Part shown: piece after piece, positions 1-9,590 of the stretch
How positions within the stretch are numbered: the stretch's first letter is position 1
Layout of the letters: the number at the start of each line of letters is the position of its first letter
Source of the DNA: JAVBSC01 sp031547305
Lineage (GTDB): Bacteria > Desulfobacterota > Desulfovibrionia > Desulfovibrionales > Desulfovibrionaceae
Assembly (NCBI GenBank): GCA_031547305.1
Contig: JAVBSC010000007.1
Coordinates: 1 to 64,000 of the forward strand
Reading direction: 5' to 3'
Length of the DNA: 64,000 nucleotides
The notes under the pieces: generated by a model
Seen by the model: only the letters and a program-made list of their open reading frames with translations
Told to the model about the DNA's origin: nothing
Database searches by the model: none
Translations under genes and position numbers: made by a program

Positions 1-258
1 TCACCAATGCGAACCCTCTGTTATTGACTAAAAATCTCTTGCCTGGCCGACCTTTTGGCGCTAGTGTGATTATATAAAGAAACACGATTTATCATAAGAA
101 GCTGTTGCGGAATTCGAGCAATTTCACCTTGAAATTGCTCGGCAGACGCGAAACATGTAATTTATCTTAATAATTTAACATTGTTATAATCAAAACACTA
201 TACCATTGCGAAACCCGCATTGTTTAATTTCAAAGTTAAAATACTCCAGGAGTGAACC
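1..258. other. Intergenic leader region before the radical SAM gene
   Basis: I see no gene here. The stretch is AT-rich and ends in the ribosome binding site of the radical SAM gene. It holds one perfect stem-loop, listed separately. Short open frames on the minus strand at about 190-449 are antisense to the start of the next gene and have no recognisable protein character. Confidence 0.6.
115..141. repeat. Perfect 12-bp inverted repeat, 3-nt loop
   Basis: The arms CGAGCAATTTCA and its exact complement surround a CCT loop. There is no T-run on either side, so it is not a classic intrinsic terminator. It could mark the end of a gene left of the window, or be an operator or RNA processing site. 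Confidence 0.55.
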
Positions 259-1512
259 ATGCTGGAAAGCACGGCCAAGAAGCTGAACATACTGGCGGAA
301 TCGGCCAAGTACGACGTGTCCTGCTCTTCCAGCGGCACCAGCCGGACGGGCGTCAAAGGCGGGGTGGGCAGCGCGGCCGGCTGGGGCATCTGCCATTCCT
401 TCACCGCGGACGGCCGTTGCGTGTCCCTGCTGAAAATCCTGTACAGCAACGCCTGCGTTTACGACTGCGCCTATTGCGTGAACCGCAGGAGCAACGATAT
501 TCCCAGAGCCGCTTTTTCCCCGCGCGAACTTGCGGATCTGACCATTGAATTTTACCGCCGCAACTACATTGAGGGGCTTTTTTTAAGCTCGGCGGTGCTG
601 AAAACCCCGGATCACACCATGGAGCGCATGCTTCAGGTGGTCCGGGAACTGCGCGGGCTTCACAAATTCAACGGCTACATCCACATGAAGGCCATTCCCG
701 GCGCCAGCCGGGAACTGGTGCGCCAGGCCGGCCTGTACGCGGACCGCCTGAGCGTGAACATTGAAATCCCCTCCGAGCCGAACCTGAAAATGCTGGCCCC
801 GGAAAAAGACCACCAGAGCGTCTACACGCCCATGCGCCACATCCGCCAAAATATGCTGCAAAGCCGGGAGGAGCGCAAAAAATTCCGCGCCGCGCCCCGC
901 TTTGCCCCGGCCGGACAAAGCACCCAGATGATCATCGGGGCCAGCAATGAGCAGGACTGGCAGATTCTGCGCCTGTCCTCCTTTCTCTACCAGGCCGCCG
1001 AACTGAAGCGCGTCTACTATTCCGGCTTCATCCCGGTCAACACGTATGATTCCCGCCTTCCCGCCCTGATCCGCCCGCCTCTGGAACGCGAGCACCGCCT
1101 GTACCAGGCGGACTGGCTGATGCGTCTTTACGGCTTTGACGCCGAAGAAATCGCCAATGCGGACTACCCTACCCTGGACCCGGATTTTGACCCAAAACTC
1201 TCTTGGGCCTTGCGCCACCCGGAACTCTTCCCCCTGGACGTGAACAAGGCCGACTACCTGCAGATCCTGCGCGTGCCCGGCATCGGACTAAAATCCGCCC
1301 AAAGCATCGTGGCCGCCAGACGCGCGGGCAAAATCACCCACGAACACCTGAAAAAACTCGGCGTGGCCATGAACCGCGCCAAATTCTTCCTGGCCGGCCA
1401 AACAGGACCGGCCTTCACCATTCAGGAAGCCGGCCCGGCCTACATAAAAAAAATCCTGGGCCCCAAAAACAAACCGGAGCGCAGGATTTATCAGTTATCG
1501 TTGTTAAATTGA
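259..1512 (+). CDS. Putative DNA modification/repair radical SAM protein
   Basis: The 417-residue protein has a radical SAM cluster site of the CX3CX2C form (Cys66, Cys70, Cys73, in CVYDCAYC) and a helix-hairpin-helix segment near residues 330-365 (VPGIGLKSAQSIV), a DNA-binding fold. This matches the bacterial family named putative DNA modification/repair radical SAM protein, whose gene usually lies next to a DUF4130/uracil-DNA-glycosylase-like partner. Here the next gene downstream is convergent and unrelated, so the partner is absent locally. The start is set by CCAGGAG about 8 bases before the ATG. The substrate is unknown for the family. I am confident of the family and not of the chemistry. 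Confidence 0.88.
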   Translation: MLESTAKKLNILAESAKYDVSCSSSGTSRTGVKGGVGSAAGWGICHSFTADGRCVSLLKILYSNACVYDCAYCVNRRSNDIPRAAFSPRELADLTIEFYRRNYIEGLFLSSAVLKTPDHTMERMLQVVRELRGLHKFNGYIHMKAIPGASRELVRQAGLYADRLSVNIEIPSEPNLKMLAPEKDHQSVYTPMRHIRQNMLQSREERKKFRAAPRFAPAGQSTQMIIGASNEQDWQILRLSSFLYQAAELKRVYYSGFIPVNTYDSRLPALIRPPLEREHRLYQADWLMRLYGFDAEEIANADYPTLDPDFDPKLSWALRHPELFPLDVNKADYLQILRVPGIGLKSAQSIVAARRAGKITHEHLKKLGVAMNRAKFFLAGQTGPAFTIQEAGPAYIKKILGPKNKPERRIYQLSLLN

Positions 1513-1540
1513 AGGGACGCCGCCTCCCCAAATTTAACCA

Positions 1541-3364
1541 TCAGCCAACTTCGTTGTTATCTTCGTTTTCCATGGTGTCAGCGCGGCGGAGGAGTTCGTC
1601 CAGCTCGATATCCGCGCCCAGGATGCCGGTGATTTCATCATCATCGTCGGTTATGGCCGTTGAGACGGTCAGGATGAGTTTGCCGGTCATCTGGGACTGG
1701 TAAATGTTGGTAATGTGCAGGCCGCCGCTTTTCATGGGTTCCTGGAACCATTTGCGGTCCGAGAAGTCAAAACCCAGGGGCATGCGGCTGTAGTTCTCGC
1801 GGTAGGCCTCGTTGCTGATGGCCATGCCCAGGAGCCGGGCCTGGGTGTTGGTGACGTAAACGTACTGGATGAAGGGATTTTCCGCCAGAAAGCGCGGCAT
1901 CCACGGGTAGAATTCCGTGCCTTCGCCTTTGACTTCGCACTCTTTGGCCAGGCGCAGCAGAATATGCGCGGCCAGCTTGCTGGCCAGATCGCGCAGGCGT
2001 TGCAGTTCCGAGGGGAACAGGCCTGGCAGGTAGCGCTTGGCCAGGGCGAGCATTTCCTTGTTGGAAAACGAAGTGTTGCGGCCCTGCTCGTAGGCGGTGA
2101 GGATGCGATTGTAGATCATGCCGACGGCCGGGTGGGTTTTGCTGATCCGCTTTTCCAACTCCAGGCCAAGGTGCTGGTTAATCCAATAGGCCACGCCGGC
2201 CCGTCCGGATTTATCCGTAATGATGATGGGCACGTCGCGGCCCAGAATGGCGCTGGTATCGAAGATATTGTAGATTTCCTCGTTCTTGGCCAGGCCGTCC
2301 ACATGGATGCCGGCGCTGGTGGCGTTGAAGTCCCGGCCGGTCAGGGGGTAGTTGTCCGGAATGCGGTAATCCAGGTCGGTCTCGAAATACCTGGCTATGG
2401 CGCTGATCATCCGGGTGTTGGCCGCCTCGTCCTGGCCGGTCAGGGAAATGTACTCAATGATCAATGCTTCCAGAGGGCTGTTGCCGGTGCGCTCGCCAAA
2501 GCCCATGAGCGTGCCGTTGACCCCGCCGCAGCCGTACAGCCAGGCCGTGCTGCCGTTGACCAGCACTTTGTGAAGATCGTTGTGGCCGTGCCATTCCAGC
2601 CATTCGCCGGGCACGCCGGCTTCGTCCGTAAAGGCCCGCACCAGGCGCGGCACGGACCGGGGCAGGGCCGCGCCTGGGTACGGCACGCCGTAGCCCATGG
2701 TGTCGCAGAGGCGGATTTTCACGGGCAGGCCGCTTTCTTTGGAAAGATCCATAAGCCGGGCGGCCAGGGGCAGGCAGAAGCCGGGCACGTCCGCCCTGGT
2801 GATGTCCTCAAAATGGCAGCGCGGCACAATGCCCCACTCCAGAGCCTGGGCGGCCAGGGCGGAATAGTTTTCAAAGGCCTGGCGGCGGTTCCAGCCGAGC
2901 TTTAGAAAAATGTGGTAGTCAGACACGCTGGTCAGCATGCCCACCTCTTTGAACTCCATGTCCCTGGCCAGACGCAGGTCTTCCATGGTGGCGCGGATCC
3001 ATCCGGTCACCCGGGGGAAGGAGTATTCTCTGGCCCGGCAGGCTTCAATGGCCTTGCGGTCTTTTTCCGAATACATGAAGAATTCCGAGGCTTTGATCAG
3101 CCCGCTGCGGCCGCCCAGCTCGTAAAGCATGTCGTAAAGCTGAAGGATCTGCTTGACCGTATAGGGCGGACGGGCCTGCTGGCCGTCGCGGAAGGTGGTG
3201 TCGGTAATGAACATGGAGGCGGCCGGGCGCGGCTCCACGTAAATGCCGTCAAAAGCCACTCGGCTGACTTTGGTGTAGGGGAACATGTCCCGGAACAGCT
3301 CCGGGGAATCCACTTCCCGCAGGGCCATCGTGGAAGGATTGCGTTTGGGGTGCAGCAGCGGCAT
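1541..3364 (-). CDS. Re-citrate synthase-like protein (HMGL/isopropylmalate synthase family) with C-terminal Cache-like domain
   Basis: The 607-residue protein has an HMGL-like TIM barrel in roughly residues 50-400 (DTTFRDGQQ at 55-63, later WHGHNDLH). It belongs to the isopropylmalate/homocitrate synthase superfamily. Divergent pairing with isocitrate dehydrogenase, and the known use of such proteins as Re-face citrate synthase in Desulfovibrio and clostridia, point to acetyl-CoA plus oxaloacetate giving citrate. The last 110 residues or so (from about 490) look like a Cache/PDC sensor fold (YVYVTNTQARLLG, later FSDRKWFQEP, ending GILGADIELDEL), an unusual fusion for a cytosolic enzyme. The start at 3364 follows AAAAGGACT. 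The frame stays open far upstream but only as antisense to icd. Homocitrate synthase is the main alternative. Confidence 0.8.
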   Translation of the reverse strand: MPLLHPKRNPSTMALREVDSPELFRDMFPYTKVSRVAFDGIYVEPRPAASMFITDTTFRDGQQARPPYTVKQILQLYDMLYELGGRSGLIKASEFFMYSEKDRKAIEACRAREYSFPRVTGWIRATMEDLRLARDMEFKEVGMLTSVSDYHIFLKLGWNRRQAFENYSALAAQALEWGIVPRCHFEDITRADVPGFCLPLAARLMDLSKESGLPVKIRLCDTMGYGVPYPGAALPRSVPRLVRAFTDEAGVPGEWLEWHGHNDLHKVLVNGSTAWLYGCGGVNGTLMGFGERTGNSPLEALIIEYISLTGQDEAANTRMISAIARYFETDLDYRIPDNYPLTGRDFNATSAGIHVDGLAKNEEIYNIFDTSAILGRDVPIIITDKSGRAGVAYWINQHLGLELEKRISKTHPAVGMIYNRILTAYEQGRNTSFSNKEMLALAKRYLPGLFPSELQRLRDLASKLAAHILLRLAKECEVKGEGTEFYPWMPRFLAENPFIQYVYVTNTQARLLGMAISNEAYRENYSRMPLGFDFSDRKWFQEPMKSGGLHITNIYQSQMTGKLILTVSTAITDDDDEITGILGADIELDELLRRADTMENEDNNEVG

Positions 3365-3395
3365 GGCGAGTCCTTTTCGAATTATGAGCTTAAAT

Positions 3396-3418
3396 AAAAA
3401 AACGGGTACCCTCACCCG
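3396..3418 (-). terminator. Possible leader terminator before the citrate synthase gene
   Basis: On the minus strand the stem CGGGT/ACCCG with a 6-nt loop is followed at once by seven Ts, ending 32 bases before the start codon. It would sit in the 5' leader and could act as an attenuator. A possible -10 (TATATT on the minus strand, plus positions 3431-3436) lies just upstream, which would leave a very short leader, so the role is uncertain. Confidence 0.4.
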
Positions 3419-3571
3419 CTTAACGGCCGAAATATAGCACAATCTTTTTGCAAGCGCCAGACTTGATCCGCCGGCCTTAGCGCAAACAAAGGCTTGCCTG
3501 ACGGACCGGCCGGGGATAAAGGGAAATATCTTCGTTCCGCATATAAAAATCTCTGCCGGAGGCACACGCAT

Positions 3572-4786
<1,215 letters not shown>

Positions 4787-4813
4787 TACGTTGACAATAC
4801 CCGTTTCCCACTG

Positions 4814-4843
4814 AAAAGGCGGCTTTCGGGCCGCTTTATTATT
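4814..4843 (+). terminator. Intrinsic terminator after icd
   Basis: GCGGC and GCCGC flank a short loop, the stem extends by AAA/TTT across one bulged G, and TTATTATTT follows. Confidence 0.7.
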
Positions 4844-4880
4844 TGACGTCATTTAAAAAGTTACACATATAACTTTATCT

Positions 4881-5030
4881 ATTAAAAAACTCCCTTGCAA
4901 GCCTCAGGGCTCTCTGGGCCACCTGACCTATTCCGTGAGCCGGCTGATCAGTTCCCGGCTGAAAAATGAATTCCGCCGGGCCGGGTTGAATCTGAGCGCC
5001 GAGCACTGAGGCGTGCTCATGCAGATCTGG
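4881..5030 (+). pseudogene. MarR/SlyA-family regulator remnant
   Basis: Read from 4881 the frame gives a peptide containing LGHLTYSVSRLISSRLKNEF and then RRAGLNLSAEH, followed by a stop and GVLMQIW. This is the first helix and dimer region of MarR/SlyA regulators, where the stop (TGA at 5007-5009) stands exactly where the family has a conserved Trp (TGG). Beyond Trp at 5028-5030 the family match is lost and no later domain can be recovered in any frame. There is no ATG, only a possible ATT. I read it as a decayed gene fragment in the 450-base gap between icd and the protease gene. The rest of that gap holds no gene I can support. Confidence 0.55.
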
Positions 5031-5238
5031 CCGCGCCAGGCGCGCCGGGGGCGCATTCTCGGCTTGCTGATCTTTCTTTTTCTGGCCGCCGGGGCTGGCC
5101 GGCCGGGGAATAGCGGAAGATCCGCGCCCGGCCTGAAATAATCCGCTCCATATTGCTTTTAAAAGCAATCTATAGCATTTATAATCAAAATCATCCGGGA
5201 TGCCTTCAACCTGAATCCTCAGCCCAAGAGAGTCCCCC

Positions 5239-6912
5239 ATGCCGGGTAAAAGCCGCGCGGCGCTATGCCTGAACATTCTTCTCTGCCTTCTGTGTCTGTG
5301 CGCCCGCCCGGCCGTCTGTTCCGCGGCGACCCCCAAAATCGCGGTGTACGGATTTTCCGAGGAGCACAACAAATCCTTTACCGGCACGATGACCGGAAAC
5401 CCGGCCCGCGAAAGCGTGACGGTTTCCTTTGTCATTCCGGGCGTGGATATTTCCTGCTCCGGTTCAAGCTATTCCAGAACCGCCCAGCAGAACGAAAAAG
5501 ACCCGTCTTTTATCGAGTCCGGCGGGCTGCTGACCTGCTCGAAAATCAGCGCGAATCTGCGCTTCATCTATTCAGGAACCGGCGCCGGAGCCGCTTCCGC
5601 CAATTTATACGAGGGGCAAAGAAAATACTTCGCCTACGGCATGCCCCGAGAGGAAGCCATGTCCATGCTGGCCGCCCTTGCCGGCAGGGCTAAGCCAGGC
5701 TCCCACGCCGCCGGTCCCCCGAAACCCCAGCCCAGGGCGGAGGCCCCGGCCGGCAAACCGCCGGCCCAGGCCGCCGCGCCCAGACAAGCGCCCCAGGCTA
5801 CGGTTCCAAAGCAGACTCCCAAACAGGCGGCCCCGTCCCCGGACGGCATGTACGACGCCTATGCCTATTCCGACAAACTGGGGATTTTTCTGAGCGGCAC
5901 GGCGGCTTATTCCGTCTCCCACGGAAAAGCCTTTCTGAGCCTTGCCGGGCCGGACACGAACTGTTCCGGTTCCGTTATCAAGTTCACCAAAAAGAAAAAG
6001 GAAGACGGCGGGGATGTCCTCGTCGGTGAGGGGACTCTCCAATGCGGGGCAATGGAAGTGCCGATACATTGGCTGCCCGCCGGACCGGCTTCCGGCACCG
6101 TTGTGGGGCCCCACCCGGACAATGAAGGTTTCTTTTATATCTTTTACGGTTTTAAAAAAGAAGAAGCCGGGGAAATGCTTGTGGAACTGGCCCGGAAGCT
6201 CAACCCCGCAAGCCCCCTGCTGGCGGCGGAAAAAAATGGCAAGGCAAACGGCCCCGCCGGTAAAAAACCGGAGAAGAAAAAAAAGGGCATGTCAATGGGG
6301 AGCGGCTTTTTTGTCAGCAACAATGGGATTCTGGTCACCAACTGGCATGTGGTGGATGAGGCCCAAACCCTGAAAATATACATGCCGCGCCTGCGCAAAA
6401 CCGTTCCGGCCGAGCTTATAGACAGCGACCCGGTAAACGACATCGCCATCCTGAAGGCGGATTTTGAAAGCAAAGGCCTGCCGCTCTACTCCGGCGGAGT
6501 GAGCAAGGGCGAGGAAATCGTAGCCCTGGGCTACCCGGCCGCGATGTTGCAGGGTGTGGAGCAAAAAGCCACTTTCGGCCGCATCAACGCGCTTTCCGGC
6601 CTGGGGGGAGACCGGCGTTTTTACCAGATCGACGCGCCCATCCATCCCGGCAATTCAGGCGGGCCGATCCTTAACGTGCGCGGCGAAGTCGTCGGCGTCG
6701 TGACTTCCACGGTAAACCAGGACGCGGCCTATGAAACTATGGGCACTTTCGCCCAGAACCTGAACTTCGCGGTCAAAATAGACTATGTGAACGTGCTGCT
6801 GCGCAGCCTGGGCGACGAATATGTTCCGGTTCCATCCGGCGCGGACGCCCTGGATATGCCGGCGCTGGTCAAGCTGGCCGAGCCGTCCGTGGCCATGGTT
6901 CTTGCGGAATAA
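5239..6912 (+). CDS. Secreted HtrA/S1C-type serine protease with duplicated N-terminal module
   Basis: The 557-residue protein has a signal peptide (about 1-30) and a trypsin-like domain at about 350-530 with catalytic His370 (TNWHVV), Asp401 (DPVNDIAIL) and Ser473 (HPGNSGGP). No PDZ domain follows, unlike DegP. Two copies of a roughly 115-residue module precede it (about 32-155 and 205-320), split by a Pro/Ala-rich linker. Each has a Cys-Ser-Gly, a second Cys in a GLLTC/GTLQC strand, and a closing EEA-ML-LA helix after YG. A Lys-rich linker leads into the protease. Probable periplasmic quality-control or signalling protease. The Shine-Dalgarno (AGAGAG) is weak. A lipoprotein gene follows after 58 bases. 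Confidence 0.85.
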   Translation: MPGKSRAALCLNILLCLLCLCARPAVCSAATPKIAVYGFSEEHNKSFTGTMTGNPARESVTVSFVIPGVDISCSGSSYSRTAQQNEKDPSFIESGGLLTCSKISANLRFIYSGTGAGAASANLYEGQRKYFAYGMPREEAMSMLAALAGRAKPGSHAAGPPKPQPRAEAPAGKPPAQAAAPRQAPQATVPKQTPKQAAPSPDGMYDAYAYSDKLGIFLSGTAAYSVSHGKAFLSLAGPDTNCSGSVIKFTKKKKEDGGDVLVGEGTLQCGAMEVPIHWLPAGPASGTVVGPHPDNEGFFYIFYGFKKEEAGEMLVELARKLNPASPLLAAEKNGKANGPAGKKPEKKKKGMSMGSGFFVSNNGILVTNWHVVDEAQTLKIYMPRLRKTVPAELIDSDPVNDIAILKADFESKGLPLYSGGVSKGEEIVALGYPAAMLQGVEQKATFGRINALSGLGGDRRFYQIDAPIHPGNSGGPILNVRGEVVGVVTSTVNQDAAYETMGTFAQNLNFAVKIDYVNVLLRSLGDEYVPVPSGADALDMPALVKLAEPSVAMVLAE

Positions 6913-6970
6913 TCCCGCAGCGCCCCGGCCGGAGGAATGCCCCCCCCGAAAAAATTGAAGGAACGCGACC

Positions 6971-7606
6971 ATGAAAACCCTGCCCATTCTTTTTTGCGCT
7001 GGTCTCATCCTGGCCGGCTGTGTGGCCGCGGCGCAAAACCCCCGGCCTAATCCGCCGGCGAACGTGCCGGCCGCCGTGGCGGGACAGCCGCAAAGCTATG
7101 AAATACATGTAAAGTCGGAGTCTTCCAATCTGGCGCCCGAACGCCCGCGCTTCGTCATTCTGCCTTCAGCCGGGCCCGGTTTGCAAAAAGATTACCGATT
7201 CAAGGATATCGCCGCCCTGGTCGAGACGGAGCTCGGCAAAAAAGGGTATATGCCAATCCGCCAAGGCGAACCCACAAACCTGGCTGTTTTTCTCTCTTAT
7301 GACGCTGATTTGACGGAAACGCTTGCCCCAGGGCTCCGTTCATCCGATATTGAAAATATGATGTCCTACTTGAGAATCAGCGCCTTCAAAGTCTCGCGTG
7401 AAAAAGGGACTCCGGAAGTGGGCGATGCTGTATGGACAGTTTCATCCATGTATTTGTCAAAAGATGCCCCGGATTTAAGCAAAATGTTTCCATTTTTTGT
7501 ATCCGCCGCCAAGGAATACATCGGGCTGACTTCCGGTGAATTCTTCACCGTGGAAATTGACGCCGCCGATCCTTCGCATATTCTCAATATTAAAATAACA
7601 GAGTAA
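6971..7606 (+). CDS. Lipoprotein, DUF4136-like
   Basis: The 211-residue protein starts with a type II signal peptide whose lipobox is LAGC, with Cys at residue 17. The body carries ALVETELGKKGY followed by a strand with NLAVFLSYDAD, the pattern of DUF4136-type lipoproteins. Function is unknown; outer-membrane or periplasmic attachment is expected. It probably shares a transcript with the preceding protease. A weak AAGGAACG site precedes the ATG. Confidence 0.65.
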   Translation: MKTLPILFCAGLILAGCVAAAQNPRPNPPANVPAAVAGQPQSYEIHVKSESSNLAPERPRFVILPSAGPGLQKDYRFKDIAALVETELGKKGYMPIRQGEPTNLAVFLSYDADLTETLAPGLRSSDIENMMSYLRISAFKVSREKGTPEVGDAVWTVSSMYLSKDAPDLSKMFPFFVSAAKEYIGLTSGEFFTVEIDAADPSHILNIKITE

Positions 7607-7774
7607 CGGCCGGGAAAGAAACACCTCCCCTATTTAAATAATCGTATTTCAAACTGATTTATATTATTCTCCTCAAAAAGGGCATTGAATAACCGTCTGT
7701 GGATGTTCCGAAAGCAAGTCCCCCAGCCGCTCTTTGGAAGCCGAACCTCTCAATATGCCGAAAAAGAGAGCCGC

Positions 7775-8728
7775 ATGATCCTTCTGAACAAAATTCTGGC
7801 CAAAACGGATCTGGCCGTTGTGCGCAGAAGCCGCATCACCCGGTCTGAACGCGAACTCAAAGAATTGCTGTTGGCAAGCGGAGCAAAAAACTCCATAACG
7901 CACGCTTTTGCGCGGCGTTTCGGCATGCCGGCTTATCAGTCACGCATCGCCCTGGTTATTTCCTCGTTCGAACAGGAAGCCGTTCCGGATTTTCTGGCGC
8001 GCTACCCGCAATGCCGCCTGGAATTTGTGGTCTTTTCAGACGCCTCGGAAAATTCGCCGAAATTTTTGAAGATTCCCGATCCTTACAGCGATTTCCGCTC
8101 CGTCCCCGCCGGTAGTCCCCAGGCGCTGAAAAAACATCCGGATCTGGAAATAGTGCTGTACGCGGCCGCGTTTCCATCCGAAGCCATGGACAAGGCGATC
8201 TGCGATTTGGAGGCACTCGGGCTCGGCTGCCCATATGTGGCGGACTTGCCGACAGCCGCGCGGGATTCCATCGTATGCGTCCCCTATCATTACGCCACCT
8301 GGGAAAAACAGCTTAAGGGCCTGTCCTCCCGCCTGGCGGATTTACCCAGCCGCCTGGTTCTTGCCGCACGAATCAGAGCCATGTGCACCGGCAACGCGGA
8401 ATATCTCGTGGTCAGCCCCTATTGGAAAGGCCAACATCCGCTGGTTTCAATGGAGAGCAACGGTTTCAGCCTTGGGCTGGAGGATTCCGGCGCGGAAACA
8501 GCCAACATCCACGCCATCCTGCGCGAGAAAGAGGAAGCGCTGCGCGCCGGCAAGCCGAACATGGCCGTGGCCGTGCACCACGAACCAACGGACGTCCTGC
8601 GCGTTGCCGAATTCATCGACCGGCTCGATCCGGGATACACGCTGTTTCTGGGGCACCACAGCCTTACCGGAAACGGCACGGTGCTCTATGCCGCCCTGCG
8701 CCCTGGCAAAACAGCGGAGCGCGCTTAA
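7775..8728 (+). CDS. FkbM-methyltransferase-like protein of a glycan cluster
   Basis: A 317-residue protein from the chosen ATG at 7775 (GAGAG lies 6 bases upstream); an ATG at 7703 and a TTG at 7685 are in frame but lack ribosome sites. The C-terminal third resembles the end of FkbM-type methyltransferases: an acidic segment, a helix EKEEALRAGKPNMAVAVHHE, then a terminal strand VLYAALRPG. I do not see a clear S-adenosylmethionine glycine loop in the N-terminal half, so the family call rests on the C terminus. One base separates its stop from the next start, and glycosyltransferases follow, so a role in making or decorating a surface glycan is likely. Confidence 0.5.
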   Translation: MILLNKILAKTDLAVVRRSRITRSERELKELLLASGAKNSITHAFARRFGMPAYQSRIALVISSFEQEAVPDFLARYPQCRLEFVVFSDASENSPKFLKIPDPYSDFRSVPAGSPQALKKHPDLEIVLYAAAFPSEAMDKAICDLEALGLGCPYVADLPTAARDSIVCVPYHYATWEKQLKGLSSRLADLPSRLVLAARIRAMCTGNAEYLVVSPYWKGQHPLVSMESNGFSLGLEDSGAETANIHAILREKEEALRAGKPNMAVAVHHEPTDVLRVAEFIDRLDPGYTLFLGHHSLTGNGTVLYAALRPGKTAERA

Positions 8729-8729
8729 A

Positions 8730-9590
8730 ATGCCCGTGCCGCTTCTGTCCGTTATTGTCCCCTACCATAATAAAAAGGTTCAACTGCCAAGGCTTCTGGA
8801 CTCCGTGCTGGCCCAGAGCCTGCGCAACCTGGAAGTGATCCTGGTTGATGACTGTTCCGATCAACCCTGCGAAGATATCGTCGAGTCCTACCTGAATAAG
8901 GATCTGGATTTGCGCCTGGTCGCGCACAGTCGCAATATGGGCGCGAAGGACGCCCGCCTGACCGGCGTAAAGGAAGCGCGCGGAAAAATCCTGGCCTTTG
9001 CCGACGCCGACGACCTGTTCCTGGGCGAGGAAGTTCTGGCGCGCCACGCCGCAAGGCTTATCCGGGAAGAAGCGGACATCCTGCACTTCAACGTTGTGGA
9101 GCGCATTCCGGAAACCGGGCGGGATATCTTCTGGGCCTGGTGCTCGCCGTTCGCTCCGGCCCTGGAAGGGCAAGATATCCTGCGCGCTTTTGTCAGGCAG
9201 CGGCGCGCGAGTTCCCTGGTCGCAAGACTGTACGCCAGAGAACTCTGGCTGAAGTTTCTTGCGGAGGCGCAAACGGACGCCGGATACCGCGCCACCGACA
9301 ACGTCTGTTTAAGCACCTTCGCCTTTGCCCACGCCCGCAGGTACATTGGCAGTGAAGCCGCCGGGTATTATTATTTTCGCACTCCGGAGGTTGCGGATCT
9401 TCGGCGTTCCGAGACCCGCATCAAGGACTTTGGGCTGATGCGGCGCAATTTTGTGCCCTACCTGGCCAGGCTCGGCATCGCGGCGGATATTCTTGACGGC
9501 TATGACGCGCTCATGGCATTCTGGATCGCCTATTATAAAAAAAGACAAGTACTTGCCGGCAAACCGCAAAGCACTCACGGAAATGCATGA
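8730..9590 (+). CDS. Glycosyltransferase family 2
   Basis: The 286-residue protein opens with the GT-A nucleotide-sugar fold: LLSVIVPYHN, then LEVILVDDCSD and the metal-binding ADADD. The start at 8730 lies one base after the preceding stop; the open frame runs far upstream only as a shadow of that gene. The stop overlaps the next ATG in ATGA, so translation is coupled. It has no membrane segments and should act at the cytoplasmic face, transferring a sugar to a lipid-linked or protein acceptor. Donor and acceptor cannot be inferred. It is a divergent relative of the two modules in the following gene. Confidence 0.88.
   Translation: MPVPLLSVIVPYHNKKVQLPRLLDSVLAQSLRNLEVILVDDCSDQPCEDIVESYLNKDLDLRLVAHSRNMGAKDARLTGVKEARGKILAFADADDLFLGEEVLARHAARLIREEADILHFNVVERIPETGRDIFWAWCSPFAPALEGQDILRAFVRQRRASSLVARLYARELWLKFLAEAQTDAGYRATDNVCLSTFAFAHARRYIGSEAAGYYYFRTPEVADLRRSETRIKDFGLMRRNFVPYLARLGIAADILDGYDALMAFWIAYYKKRQVLAGKPQSTHGNA

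Noticed and set aside
5007..5009. Selenocysteine at the in-frame TGA of the MarR fragment
   Set aside because: The family has Trp, not Cys, at this position and no SECIS-like hairpin follows.
4875..5435. 186-residue minus-strand frame between icd and the protease
   Set aside because: No domain, no ribosome site; the plus strand there reads as a MarR fragment and the protease signal peptide.
8235..8729. Extension of the first GT2 frame upstream to 451 residues
   Set aside because: The extension is a shadow of the FkbM-like gene. The GT-A fold begins at 8730, one base after that gene's stop.
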